A stretch of 64,000 nucleotides of DNA, taken from assembly GCF_002914525.1 (NCBI RefSeq), contig NZ_LODW01000011.1, forward strand, positions 124,001 through 188,000, given 5' to 3'. A program made the translations under genes and the position numbers. Each line of letters starts with the position of its first letter. The stretch's first letter is position 1. The notes beneath the pieces are model-generated. The model was not told where the DNA came from, made no database searches, and saw only the letters and a list, made by a program, of their open reading frames with translations. Source of the stretch: Rhizobium hidalgonense. GTDB lineage: Bacteria > Pseudomonadota > Alphaproteobacteria > Rhizobiales > Rhizobiaceae. Positions 18,476 to 33,154 of this stretch are shown one piece after another.

Positions 18476-19339
18476 CTATCCATTTTCGAGAAACTCCCGG
18501 ATCGCCTGCGAGAGGGCCTGCGGGTTCTCCTCGGCCACGTGATGGCCGCTGTCGATGCCGAACCCGCGCACGTCCGTCGCCCAGTTTCGCCAGATGGCGA
18601 CAGGATCGCCGTAGATCTGTTCCATATCGTCGCGCAGCGACCACAGGCACAGCATCGGGCAGATAAGTCTCCGGCCGGCATCGCGGTCCTCGCGGTCATG
18701 AAGGTGATCGACGCTTAGCCCGGCGCGGTAATCCTCGACCATGCCGTGGATGACAGCAGGATCGTGGATGAGGTCGACCAGCTCGTCATAGGCCTGCCTT
18801 CCCATCAGTTCAGGCGAGAGCTTGTCGTACCACGCCCGCGGATCGGCCAAGATTGCGCGTTCCGGCTTTTCCGGCTGCGCGAAGAAGAACCAGTGATACC
18901 AGTCCCTGGCAAATTTCCAGTCGGTGCGTTCGAGATGCTCGATGACGGGGATGCCGTCGGCGATGACGAGCCTTTGTACGCGGTCGGGATGATCCATTGC
19001 CATGCGGAAGGCCGTCAGGCTTCCGCGGTCGTGGCCGACCACGGCGAAGTATTCGTGCCCCAGTCGCCGCATCAGCTCGACGAGGGCTTCAGCCTTGGCG
19101 CGCTTAGAAGAATTGCTGCTGTCGGAGGCATCGGCAGGCCGGTAGGATCGGCCGAAACCGGGAAGATCGGGGCAGACGACCGCGTAACCGGACGACAGCA
19201 GATCTGCCACTTTTCCCCAGGTCATATGCGTCCTGGGATGGCCGTGGAGCAGAAGAAGGGCTGGACCCGATCCGCCGCGACGGACGCGAAGGGAACCCGG
19301 CCCGACGCCGACGTTATCGAGAGAAAAACCCTCGAACAT
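18476..19339 (-). CDS. Alpha/beta hydrolase, fluoroacetate dehalogenase/epoxide hydrolase-like
   Basis: The 287-residue enzyme has the oxyanion-loop motif HGHPRTHMTW, nucleophile D104 in VVGHDRGS and a C-terminal His (H266 in DSGHHVAEENP). The HW pair at 149-150 followed by FAQPEKPER matches the cap-domain halide pocket of DehH1-type dehalogenases. However, the second carboxylate-binding Arg expected four residues after the nucleophile is Leu (DRGSL), so fluoroacetate itself is a doubtful substrate. Third gene of a stress operon; it starts two bases after the preceding gene. Confidence 0.75.
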   Translation of the reverse strand: MFEGFSLDNVGVGPGSLRVRRGGSGPALLLLHGHPRTHMTWGKVADLLSSGYAVVCPDLPGFGRSYRPADASDSSNSSKRAKAEALVELMRRLGHEYFAVVGHDRGSLTAFRMAMDHPDRVQRLVIADGIPVIEHLERTDWKFARDWYHWFFFAQPEKPERAILADPRAWYDKLSPELMGRQAYDELVDLIHDPAVIHGMVEDYRAGLSVDHLHDREDRDAGRRLICPMLCLWSLRDDMEQIYGDPVAIWRNWATDVRGFGIDSGHHVAEENPQALSQAIREFLENG

Positions 19340-19341
19340 GG

Positions 19342-19623
19342 TCAGCCGAGCTTTCCCACAAGCTTGGCGTAGTCTGAAAATGTCGCCTCTTCGCCTTTCC
19401 TGCCAGCCTCGCCGGCAAGCTGCAGCACACGGATCGGAAACAGGATCGCCGCCCTGTTGGCCCCGGAGAGCTCGTGATCGTCATCCTGCTCGATTGCCTT
19501 TTGCGCTTTCGAGAGCGCGGCGGCGATTTCCTCGCGCGTGAGCAGTTCCTTTTCGACGATCGCGTCGCATATCGAGGCCATCGCCATGAGAAGGCCTTTG
19601 AGCTGCAGATTAGCGGTATTCAT
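19342..19623 (-). CDS. Small helical protein of unknown function
   Basis: This 93-residue acidic, mostly helical protein contains KGLLMAMASICDAIVEKELL and REEIAAALSKAQKAIEQDD. No signal peptide or membrane segment is seen, and I do not recognise a family. It lies between the EcfG-driven 150-residue gene and the alpha/beta hydrolase on the same strand (gaps 26 and 2 bases). It is therefore probably co-transcribed and stress-linked. Confidence 0.55.
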   Translation of the reverse strand: MNTANLQLKGLLMAMASICDAIVEKELLTREEIAAALSKAQKAIEQDDDHELSGANRAAILFPIRVLQLAGEAGRKGEEATFSDYAKLVGKLG

Positions 19624-19649
19624 GAGAACTCCCAGGTGAAAACAGGATT

Positions 19650-20102
19650 TCAGTCCGGCTCTACAGGCCGGATTGTGTCGACCGAGACAGTACCGTCGAG
19701 GATACCGCGCTTTATATCATATCTATCCCTATCGATCTCGATGACGGTGTAGAGCTTGTCGTCGCGGAAGGCGCTGGCATTGACCGTGGTGACGTCCTCG
19801 GCGGGAGCTGCATCCACTTCCATGAAGTCGAGCTCGCGCGCCGCTGCCACGATCCTGGCGTCGCCCGGCGTCCTGGCGGCCACGACGACCACGCCGTGGC
19901 CGGGGGCATTGTCCCATCTCGGGTCGTCAGGGGCCGCGATTGGTTCCAGCCGGTAGATGTTGAGAATTTCGCCGCCCGTTTCGGGCGAGGCTTCCGCAGC
20001 CGCATCCTGCATTTGCGCCTGGCTTTCGACCGACCTTCCGAAGGTGGTCGGGCTGGTCGCGTTGTTGATCTCTTCGTTGCCTGTCCTTGAGACGTTCGAC
20101 AT
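19650..20102 (-). CDS. Stress-operon protein of unknown function
   Basis: The start at 20102 (MSNVSRTG...) is chosen for its GGAGAG ribosome site and the promoter immediately upstream; it gives 150 residues. The N-terminal ~40 residues are polar and low complexity. The rest has alternating strands and helices (GHGVVVVAARTPGDARIVAAAREL, DDKLYTVIEIDRDRYD). I do not recognise the fold. It is first gene of the operon that continues to the alpha/beta hydrolase. Confidence 0.55.
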   Translation of the reverse strand: MSNVSRTGNEEINNATSPTTFGRSVESQAQMQDAAAEASPETGGEILNIYRLEPIAAPDDPRWDNAPGHGVVVVAARTPGDARIVAAARELDFMEVDAAPAEDVTTVNASAFRDDKLYTVIEIDRDRYDIKRGILDGTVSVDTIRPVEPD

Positions 20103-20126
20103 GTCGCTCTCCATTGTCAGGACGGA

Positions 20127-20152
20127 AACGACGGCTGGCGCGCAACTGTTCC
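20127..20152 (-). promoter_or_regulatory. EcfG-type general stress promoter
   Basis: On the minus strand, GGAAC (20152-20148), 17 bases, CGTT (20130-20127) is a full consensus match. Transcription would start near 20120, about 18 bases before the ATG at 20102. It would place the three-gene operon ending with the alpha/beta hydrolase under the PhyR-NepR-EcfG stress response. Confidence 0.65.
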
Positions 20153-20327
20153 CGGCTGCTCGAAAAACCGCAAATCGCTCCGACAGGGTTTCACGCGGGC
20201 GCTTGGGATTTATGCAGCTACCAAGTTCATTTTGCATCAGAAATGATGATAAGCTGTATGCGGGATCGCCCCATACCATTTTCTGCGCCGAGCACTAAAT
20301 TACCAATCGTCGAAGAGGGGGATTTTC

Positions 20328-26624
<6,297 letters not shown>

Positions 26625-26634
26625 GGACCCGGCC

Positions 26635-28311
26635 ATGAACCCCGTCAACATCCTTCTCGTCGACGATCAGCCTGCGAAACTCCTGAGCTATGAGGTCATT
26701 CTCGAGGAGCTAGAGGAAAACCTTATCAAGGCGCAGTCCGCTCGCGAAGCTTTCGAGCATCTGTTGCGCACCGAAATCGCGGTGATCCTCGTCGATGTCT
26801 GCATGCCGGAACAGGACGGTTTCGAGCTCGTCGGCATGATCCGGCAACACCCGCGTTATCAGAACACGCCGATCATCTTCGTTTCCGCGGTGATGCTGGC
26901 CGAACCCGACCGGCTGCGCGGCTATGCGGTCGGCGCCGTCGACTATGTCTCCGTGCCGATCGTACCAGAGGTGCTGAGGGCCAAGGTCAGGGTCTTTGCC
27001 GATCTCTACAGGAAGACGCGGGAGCTCGAACGCCTGAACGCCGATCTGGAGGCTCGCGTTCACCAGCGAACCGCCGAACTCGAGGCCTCGGCCGCCCAGT
27101 TGCGTCAGCTCAACGAGGAGCTCGAGCAGCGGATCGATCAAAGGACGCGCGAGCGCGAAGAGGCGCTCGCGCAGCTGTTCGAGGCGCAGAAGCTCGACAC
27201 GATCGGCCATCTGACTGGCGGCGTGGCTCACGATTTCAATAATCTTCTGATGGCCGTGCTCGGCAGTCTCAACCTTTTGAAGAAGCGGCTCCCGGTGGAT
27301 GAACGCAGCGAACGTCTGCTGACCAATGCGATCCAGGCGGCCGAGCGCGGCACGGCGCTGACCCAGCGCCTGCTTGCCTTCGCCCGCCGCCAGGAGCTGA
27401 AGCCGCAGGCGGTCGATTTCCTCCGACTGTTCGAAAACGTCGAGGATCTTCTCGCCAAGGCGGTGGGGCCGCGTATCGAAATCCGCAAGCGCATTCCGGC
27501 CGATCTGGCGCCGCTTCTGGTGGATAGCAACCAGCTGGAACTGGCGCTGCTCAACCTGTTCGTCAATGCCCGCGACGCGCTGGAAAGCGGCGGCGCCGTG
27601 ACGGTTGCGGCCACTCACGCCGATGAGCCCCGCCCGGCCGGTCTGGTGGGCGGCAATTACATCAGAATATCGGTGTCGGACGATGGAGAAGGCATGGACG
27701 AGGCAACGGTCTCACGTGCCGCCGAGCCGTTTTTTACCACCAAAGGAGTCGGCAAGGGCACCGGCCTCGGCCTTTCGATGGTTCATGGCCTGGCGGCGCA
27801 ATCGGGCGGCTCGATCCAGATATCGAGCGCGAGGGGCAAGGGCACGACAGTATCCCTGTGGCTGCCCGTCGCTGAGACCTTCGTCAGGACGCAGCCCGTC
27901 GTCGAGGCCGCGGCGACGGAGCCTCCGAAACCGGTGTCGAGATCGCTCGCCATCCTCGTCGTCGACGACGATGCTCTTGTCCGGACGGGAACCGTGGCGA
28001 TGCTGGAGGATCTCGGACACTTGCCGCGCGAGGCCTCTTCCGCCTCGCAGGCCTTGGAATTCCTGGCCGACGGACGGGATTGCGATCTCGTCATCACCGA
28101 TCATGCCATGCCCGGCATGACGGGCGCCGAGCTCGCGCGCCATCTTCGTTCGGCCTTCCCAGGCCTGCCCATCATCCTTGCCTCTGGCTATGCCGAGTTT
28201 TCCGAAGACCACGGCCTCGGCCGCATGCTCAGGATGACGAAGCCTTTCACCCAGGAGCAGCTTCAGGCGGCCATGGATAAGGCACTCTCAGGCAAAGTCG
28301 CGGCGGCGTGA
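26635..28311 (+). CDS. Hybrid histidine kinase with N- and C-terminal receiver domains
   Basis: This soluble 558-residue protein has an N-terminal receiver (ILLVDDQPAKLL; D54 in VILVDVCMPEQDG), a coiled coil (about 125-185), HisKA with H199 in GGVAHDFNNLL, HATPase with ALLNLFVNARDAL and GKGTGLGLSMVHG, and a C-terminal receiver (AILVVDDDALVRTG; D489 in VITDHAMPGMTG). The ATG at 26635 lies ten bases after the giant kinase stop, so the two form an operon. The N-terminal receiver suggests that the upstream kinase could phosphorylate this protein in a phosphorelay. No dedicated output regulator is adjacent. Confidence 0.88.
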   Translation: MNPVNILLVDDQPAKLLSYEVILEELEENLIKAQSAREAFEHLLRTEIAVILVDVCMPEQDGFELVGMIRQHPRYQNTPIIFVSAVMLAEPDRLRGYAVGAVDYVSVPIVPEVLRAKVRVFADLYRKTRELERLNADLEARVHQRTAELEASAAQLRQLNEELEQRIDQRTREREEALAQLFEAQKLDTIGHLTGGVAHDFNNLLMAVLGSLNLLKKRLPVDERSERLLTNAIQAAERGTALTQRLLAFARRQELKPQAVDFLRLFENVEDLLAKAVGPRIEIRKRIPADLAPLLVDSNQLELALLNLFVNARDALESGGAVTVAATHADEPRPAGLVGGNYIRISVSDDGEGMDEATVSRAAEPFFTTKGVGKGTGLGLSMVHGLAAQSGGSIQISSARGKGTTVSLWLPVAETFVRTQPVVEAAATEPPKPVSRSLAILVVDDDALVRTGTVAMLEDLGHLPREASSASQALEFLADGRDCDLVITDHAMPGMTGAELARHLRSAFPGLPIILASGYAEFSEDHGLGRMLRMTKPFTQEQLQAAMDKALSGKVAAA

Positions 28312-28362
28312 CGGTTGAAACGTCTTGCAATCATGGGTCGGCGGACAGTTGTAGTTGTCGCT

Positions 28363-28379
28363 TTATCAAAAACTGATAA
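28363..28379. promoter_or_regulatory. Inverted repeat upstream of ParD-like gene
   Basis: TTATCA (28363-28368) and TGATAA (28374-28379) form a perfect 6-bp inverted repeat with a five-base spacer, 26 bases before the antitoxin ATG. It is a plausible autoregulatory operator of the ParDE-type module. Confidence 0.5.
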
Positions 28380-28405
28380 TATCGCCTCAACGAAAAGGTA
28401 TCGCT

Positions 28406-28663
28406 ATGCCCTCCAGCTACAATATTGGCCCTCGCTATGAAGGGCTTGTCCGTGAGCTTGTCGAAAGCGGACGCTATGCCAGCGCCAGCGAGGTCGTGCG
28501 CGATAGCCTGCGGCTGTTGGAGCAGCGTGAGGAAATGCGCGCGCTTGAGCTGGAAATGCTCAAGCGGGAGTATGCTGAGGGTAAAGCCAGCGGCGAACCC
28601 GAAGAGGTTGATCCCGCGCGCTTCCTGCAAGAGTTGAAAGCAGAACGCGCAGCCCGTGGCTAA
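28406..28663 (+). CDS. ParD-like type II antitoxin
   Basis: The 85-residue protein has the ribbon-helix-helix pattern of the ParD/CopG family: SSYNIGPRYEGLVRELVESG, then RYASASEVVRDSLRLLEQRE, and an acidic C-terminal tail (GEPEEVDPARFLQEL). RHH dimers bind the operator and the tail neutralises ParE. The ATG at 28406 follows AAAAGG. The stop overlaps the GTG start of the toxin by eight bases. Confidence 0.85.
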   Translation: MPSSYNIGPRYEGLVRELVESGRYASASEVVRDSLRLLEQREEMRALELEMLKREYAEGKASGEPEEVDPARFLQELKAERAARG

Positions 28664-28946
28664 ATATAAGTTATCTCCACGTGCGCAGCGTCAGATGGGA
28701 GATATCTGGCGCAAGATCGCCGTTCACAACGAACCGGCAGCGGACAGACTCCTGCAAAAGCTTTTCGATAAGTTCGAGCTGGTTGCCACCCATCCCGAAA
28801 TGGGGCCTGCTCGACCGGATATTAGCCCTGCTGCCCGTTTGGTCATCGAGGGGCGCTACATCGCCATCTATGAGCCCACGATTTATGGCGCTGAAATTGT
28901 CGTGATTGTCCACGGGATGCGCGAGCCATCGACCTGGTTCGACTGA
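28656..28946 (+). CDS. ParE/RelE superfamily toxin
   Basis: The 96-residue basic protein begins at GTG inside the antitoxin gene. It shows the ParE pattern: YKLSPRAQRQMGDIWRKIA at the N-terminus, a helical hairpin (DRLLQKLFDKFELVATHPEMG), then RLVIEGRYIAIYE and a C-terminal VHGMREPSTWF. ParE toxins inhibit DNA gyrase, whereas RelE relatives cleave mRNA. The R-x-L-x-x-G-R-Y-I-I/A-Y pattern fits ParE. The pair looks intact. Confidence 0.85.
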   Translation: MAKYKLSPRAQRQMGDIWRKIAVHNEPAADRLLQKLFDKFELVATHPEMGPARPDISPAARLVIEGRYIAIYEPTIYGAEIVVIVHGMREPSTWFD

Positions 28947-29088
28947 GGCGGCCTCTTCTGAGCCAGTGAATATGTTATCCGGTGACGGCGGTCGCTTGCG
29001 CATGCTCCACGTGCGAACGAAACTTTTTGCGCCCGCAAAAGTTACCCAAATCCATCCTCACTTCATCGAAGGTTTTCCGTTGACCAAT

Positions 29089-30849
29089 ATGACGTTCGGC
29101 CCGGCATTCACTGAAGACGGTATTTTGTTTCGGCTCTGGGCTCCTCTGCATGAAAGCGTGTCGTTGAAAATCGAAGGTGCCGATCCGCAGCCGATGCAGC
29201 TGGGGGACGGTGGCTGGCATCGGTGCATGGTTCCTATTGCCCGTCCCGGCACGCGCTATCGCTTCCTCCTGCCGGACAGCCTTGAAATTCCCGATCCCGC
29301 CTCGCGGTTCCAGCCGCGGGATGTGCATGGTCCGAGCGAAGTGGTCGATCTTTCCTCCTATGGCTGGAAGACGAGCGACTGGACCGGCCGGCCCTGGGAG
29401 GAGATGGTCGTCTACGAGATGCATATCGGCTGCTTCACATCGGAGGGCAGTTTCACGGCGGCGATCGAGCGGCTCGATCATCTGCAGACGCTGGGTATTA
29501 CGGCGTTGCAGATCATGCCGGTCAGTGAATTCCCTGGCCGTTACAGCTGGGGTTATGACGGCGTTCTGCCCTATGCTCCTGACAGCAGCTATGGCAGGCC
29601 GGAGGATTTCATGGCGCTGGTGGATGCAGCGCATCAGCGCGGCATCTCGGTGTTCCTCGATGTGGTCTACAACCACTTCGGGCCCGACGGAAATTATATC
29701 CCCTCCTATGCGCCGCTCTTTACCGATCACCACAAGACGCCCTGGGGCCACGGCATCAACTATGACGGCGACGGATCGCAGATGATCCGCGAATTCATCA
29801 TTGAGAATGCCATCTACTGGATCACCGAATTCAGGCTAGACGGCTTCCGCTTCGATGCCGTTCACGCGATCAAGGACGATAGCGACGAGCATCTGCTTCA
29901 CGAGCTTGCGCGCCGCGTCAGGGCTGCGGCCGGCGACCGGTTTGTTCATCTGATTGTCGAAAACGAGGAAAATGACAGCGATCTGCTGAAGCGTGACGAA
30001 GAAGGCGAAGCGAAGCTATTCACCGCCCAATGGAACGACGACCTCCACCATGTGCTGCATATCACCGCCACCAGTGAAACCTTCGGCTATTATGCCGATT
30101 ATGCCGGCGACGCCGGCAAGCTCGGCCGGGCGCTGGCGGAAGGTTTCGTATTCCAGGGTGAACATATGCCTTATCGGGGGGCAAGCCGTGGCAGGCCGAG
30201 CGGCCACCTGCCGCCGACCGCTTTCATCTCCTTCATCCAGAACCATGATCAGATCGGCAACCGGGCGCTGGGTGACCGGGTTCTGGCGTCGAGCCCGGCC
30301 GATGCCGGCAAGGCCGTCACATCAATCTACCTGCTCGCGCCTCAGATACCGATGCTGTTCATGGGCGAGGAGTGGGGCGCCAGAGAGCCTTTTCCCTTTT
30401 TCTGCGATTTCGACGAAGATCTGAACGAGAAGGTCAGGAAAGGCCGTCGCGAGGAGCTTTCTCGTCTGCCGGGTTTCGACGCCGACGACCTCCTCGACCC
30501 GACAGCGCCATCGACCTTTGCTGCGGCCAAACTGGATTGGTCGAAACGCACTTCCTCTGATTTGCTTGACTATTACAGGACACTTCTCGACCTCCGGCAC
30601 CGGCGGATCGTGCCTTTGCTGAAGGGGGCCGCCGCCGGAGGCGCGGTCTACCGCGCGGCGGGAAATACGATCGCGGTGGATTGGACCCTTGCGGAGGGCC
30701 GACGTCTTCATTTGCGCGCCAACCTTGGCAACGAAGCGGCGGCGGCGCTCCCCTCGCAGCAGGGCGCCGAGACCATATTCCGCCTCGGTGGGAACGATGG
30801 CGGGGCTCTGGCGCCCTGGACGGTGATCTGGAGCATCAGCGAGGCGTGA
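29089..30849 (+). CDS. treZ: Malto-oligosyltrehalose trehalohydrolase (TreZ)
   Basis: TreZ releases trehalose from maltooligosyltrehalose. From the ATG at 29089 it has 586 residues; a TTG at 29080 with a better-placed GAAGG is an alternative start. An N-terminal CBM48-like region (ILFRLWAPLHESVSLKIEG) precedes the GH13_10 barrel, which has D256 in GFRFDAVHAI, E291 in LIVENEEND and D387 in IQNHDQIGN. GEEWGAREPFPFFCDF after the third motif is diagnostic of TreZ. malQ follows 20 bases later. The partner TreY, which makes the substrate, is not in this window. Confidence 0.93.
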   Translation: MTFGPAFTEDGILFRLWAPLHESVSLKIEGADPQPMQLGDGGWHRCMVPIARPGTRYRFLLPDSLEIPDPASRFQPRDVHGPSEVVDLSSYGWKTSDWTGRPWEEMVVYEMHIGCFTSEGSFTAAIERLDHLQTLGITALQIMPVSEFPGRYSWGYDGVLPYAPDSSYGRPEDFMALVDAAHQRGISVFLDVVYNHFGPDGNYIPSYAPLFTDHHKTPWGHGINYDGDGSQMIREFIIENAIYWITEFRLDGFRFDAVHAIKDDSDEHLLHELARRVRAAAGDRFVHLIVENEENDSDLLKRDEEGEAKLFTAQWNDDLHHVLHITATSETFGYYADYAGDAGKLGRALAEGFVFQGEHMPYRGASRGRPSGHLPPTAFISFIQNHDQIGNRALGDRVLASSPADAGKAVTSIYLLAPQIPMLFMGEEWGAREPFPFFCDFDEDLNEKVRKGRREELSRLPGFDADDLLDPTAPSTFAAAKLDWSKRTSSDLLDYYRTLLDLRHRRIVPLLKGAAAGGAVYRAAGNTIAVDWTLAEGRRLHLRANLGNEAAAALPSQQGAETIFRLGGNDGGALAPWTVIWSISEA

Positions 30850-30869
30850 CGGACGGAGGAAAGGGTCGA

Positions 30870-32738
30870 ATGATGAAATCGGCTGAACTCGACAAGCTCG
30901 CCCGCCTCCACGGCATCAGCCCGACAAGGCCTAGCCCCGAGAACCGGGAGGTGGCGGTTTCCGTCGCGACCAAGCGCAAAATACTCTCGGCGCTCAATAT
31001 CGAGTTGACGGCGACGGCGGATCCGCTGACTGGCTCGCAGGGGCGGCAAGGCAAGCCGGGCGGCCGGAAGATCCCGGTATCATTTCTGCCGGACTTCCTT
31101 TCCGGCACAAAAGTCTGGGGCGTGAGCCTGCAGCTTTACGAGCTCCGGTCGGCACGCAACTGGGGCATAGGAGACTTCAAGGATCTGGCTGATATGGCCG
31201 ATCTGGCGGGATCGCTGGGGGCGGATTTCATCGGCCTCAACCCGCTGCACGCACCGTTCCTCGCCGATCCCAACCGTTGCAGCCCCTATGAACCCTCAAG
31301 CCGCCAGCATCTCAACCCGCTCTATATCGCGGTCGACGAGGTGCCGGGTTTTGCCGGCTGTCCCGAACTCGAAGGGGAATTGGAGCGCCTTCGCCAATCG
31401 GATCTCGTCGACTACATCGGCGTCGCGCGAACCAAGCTCGCCGCCCTGCGCGATCTCTGGCCGGCGTGGCGACAAGGCCACGCTGGTGACGAGGACTATA
31501 ACCCGGCCGATTTCGACGCCTTTGTCGCGCAAGGAGGCGACAGCCTGCGGCTACATGCGCTCTTCGAATGCCTCTCCTCTTCCATGGTCGAGCACGGGGC
31601 GGGCGCCGGTTGGCAACGGTGGCCAGCCGAGTTCCGGCGCTTCGACAGTGCCGCTGTCGGCGAATTCGAACGCGAGCACGCAGATGACGTTCGCTTCCAT
31701 ATGTGGCTGCAATGGCTTGCCCATTGCCAGCTGATGCAGGCGGCGGATCGGGCGCGCAAGGCCTGCCTCAGGATAGGGCTTTATCTCGATCTTGCCGTCG
31801 GAGAGGCGGTCGACGGTTCGGCAACGTGGAGCGGGCCTGACATCTACGTCTCCAAGGCCACGATCGGCAGCCCTCCCGATCCATTCGCCATAGAGGGGCA
31901 GGACTGGCACCTTGCCGGATACCTGCCTTCCAAAATTGCCGGAGGCGGGATGTCGCCTTACCGGCGCATGGTGAGTACCGCCATGCGCTATGCGGGCGCC
32001 ATTCGCATCGACCACGCCCCGGCGGTTCGCCGCCTCTTCCTGGTGCCATTAGGGGACAGGCCGGACAGCGGCGCCTATGTCCGTTATCCCGAGGACCGGC
32101 TGCTGCAGATCCTTGCGGAGGCTTCGGCCGAACATCGATGCCTGGTCATCGGAGAATCCCTGGGAATGATTCCCAAAGGACTGCAGGAGGATTTGGCGGC
32201 TGCCGGAATTCTCTCCTATCGGATCCTTTCCTACGAACAGGACGAGAATGGCTTCCAGCCGGCCGATGCCTATCCCGTCCTCGCGCTCGCCTGCATTTCG
32301 ACGCATGACCACCAGACGCTTGCCGGCTGGTGGCGTGGCGCCGACATTCAGGATCGCTGTGAACACGGTATCGTACCGCCCGATCTCACCGAAGAACATT
32401 TCAAACACCGCAAGCGCGAGCGGAGGCACCTGAAAGCGGCATTCAAGGCCGCCGGCCTCGACGTGCCGCCCCAGCTTATGGCGGCGCGGGCAAGCCAAGA
32501 GACGCTGCAAGATCTGACCGTCAGCGCCTACCGTTTCATTGCTCGGACCCCATCGCTCCTGACCGCCGTGCGGCTTGCCGATCTCACCGACGAGAAAAGA
32601 CCGACCAATATTCCAGGCACCAGCCATAGCTATCCGAACTGGAAGCCGAAGCTCTCGGTTCTGCTGGAGGATCTGCTGTCGGTCCCGCTGCTCAAGCGCG
32701 TGACGGCGGCAATGCGGGAGGAGAGGCCTCGTGGATGA
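30870..32738 (+). CDS. malQ: 4-alpha-glucanotransferase (amylomaltase)
   Basis: MalQ moves glucan segments between maltooligosaccharides. The ATG at 30870 follows GGACGGAGGAAAGGG and gives 622 residues. GH77 motifs are LQLYELRSARNWGIGDF, CSPYEPSSRQHLNPLY, nucleophile D381 in IRIDHAPAV, acid/base E429 in GESLGMIP (usually EDLG) and STHDHQTLAGWW with D480. The GESLG form and IRIDHAPAVRR in place of IRIDHFRG are sequence variants worth noting, but the three carboxylates are intact. Co-transcription with treZ suggests it recycles the short maltodextrins left by TreYZ. Confidence 0.88.
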   Translation: MMKSAELDKLARLHGISPTRPSPENREVAVSVATKRKILSALNIELTATADPLTGSQGRQGKPGGRKIPVSFLPDFLSGTKVWGVSLQLYELRSARNWGIGDFKDLADMADLAGSLGADFIGLNPLHAPFLADPNRCSPYEPSSRQHLNPLYIAVDEVPGFAGCPELEGELERLRQSDLVDYIGVARTKLAALRDLWPAWRQGHAGDEDYNPADFDAFVAQGGDSLRLHALFECLSSSMVEHGAGAGWQRWPAEFRRFDSAAVGEFEREHADDVRFHMWLQWLAHCQLMQAADRARKACLRIGLYLDLAVGEAVDGSATWSGPDIYVSKATIGSPPDPFAIEGQDWHLAGYLPSKIAGGGMSPYRRMVSTAMRYAGAIRIDHAPAVRRLFLVPLGDRPDSGAYVRYPEDRLLQILAEASAEHRCLVIGESLGMIPKGLQEDLAAAGILSYRILSYEQDENGFQPADAYPVLALACISTHDHQTLAGWWRGADIQDRCEHGIVPPDLTEEHFKHRKRERRHLKAAFKAAGLDVPPQLMAARASQETLQDLTVSAYRFIARTPSLLTAVRLADLTDEKRPTNIPGTSHSYPNWKPKLSVLLEDLLSVPLLKRVTAAMREERPRG

Positions 32739-32908
32739 TCGATATCGAAGCAGCCACCAGCTTCCGTCGTACGAACGGAAATCGAGCGGGGAAGGAACGA
32801 ATACGCAGCCGGCGAATTTTCTACAAATAAGGACAGCGAATGTTGAGATGAGGCCATCCGCTGTCACCGCTTTAAATGCGGCGCGACCAATATGATGGAA
32901 ACAAGATC

Positions 32909-33070
32909 ATGACGACTGCATTCATCCTTATCGCATTGGCTCTGATCGTCATCTATGCCGGCCCCACGTTGCTGTTCTTCTGCGTCGGTTATGCCGATTA
33001 TGTCCTGGAGCGGAGAAGGCATATGATCGCGCTCAAGCACGCCGTGAGGCGCCGCAGCGACGAGCTTTAG
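32909..33070 (+). CDS. Small single-pass membrane protein
   Basis: From the ATG at 32909 (GGAAAC upstream) the product has 53 residues. A hydrophobic stretch (TAFILIALALIVIYAGPTLL) is followed by an aromatic segment and a basic tail (LERRRHMIALKHAVRRRSDEL). It probably sits in the inner membrane with the tail in the cytoplasm. I recognise no family. It lies 170 bases after malQ and may have its own promoter. Confidence 0.45.
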   Translation: MTTAFILIALALIVIYAGPTLLFFCVGYADYVLERRRHMIALKHAVRRRSDEL

Positions 33071-33154
33071 GGCAATCGCAGGAATCGCCGATCCGTGGCT
33101 TTCCCGGAGGGAGCCAGAGGCAGGTCGGAACCCGCCCCCGGCTGAGCGGCCAGC

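Noticed and set aside
32731..32890. Possible remnant of treY after malQ
   Set aside because: Short frames starting with GTG or ATG at the malQ stop give no TreY motif. I cannot support a relic.
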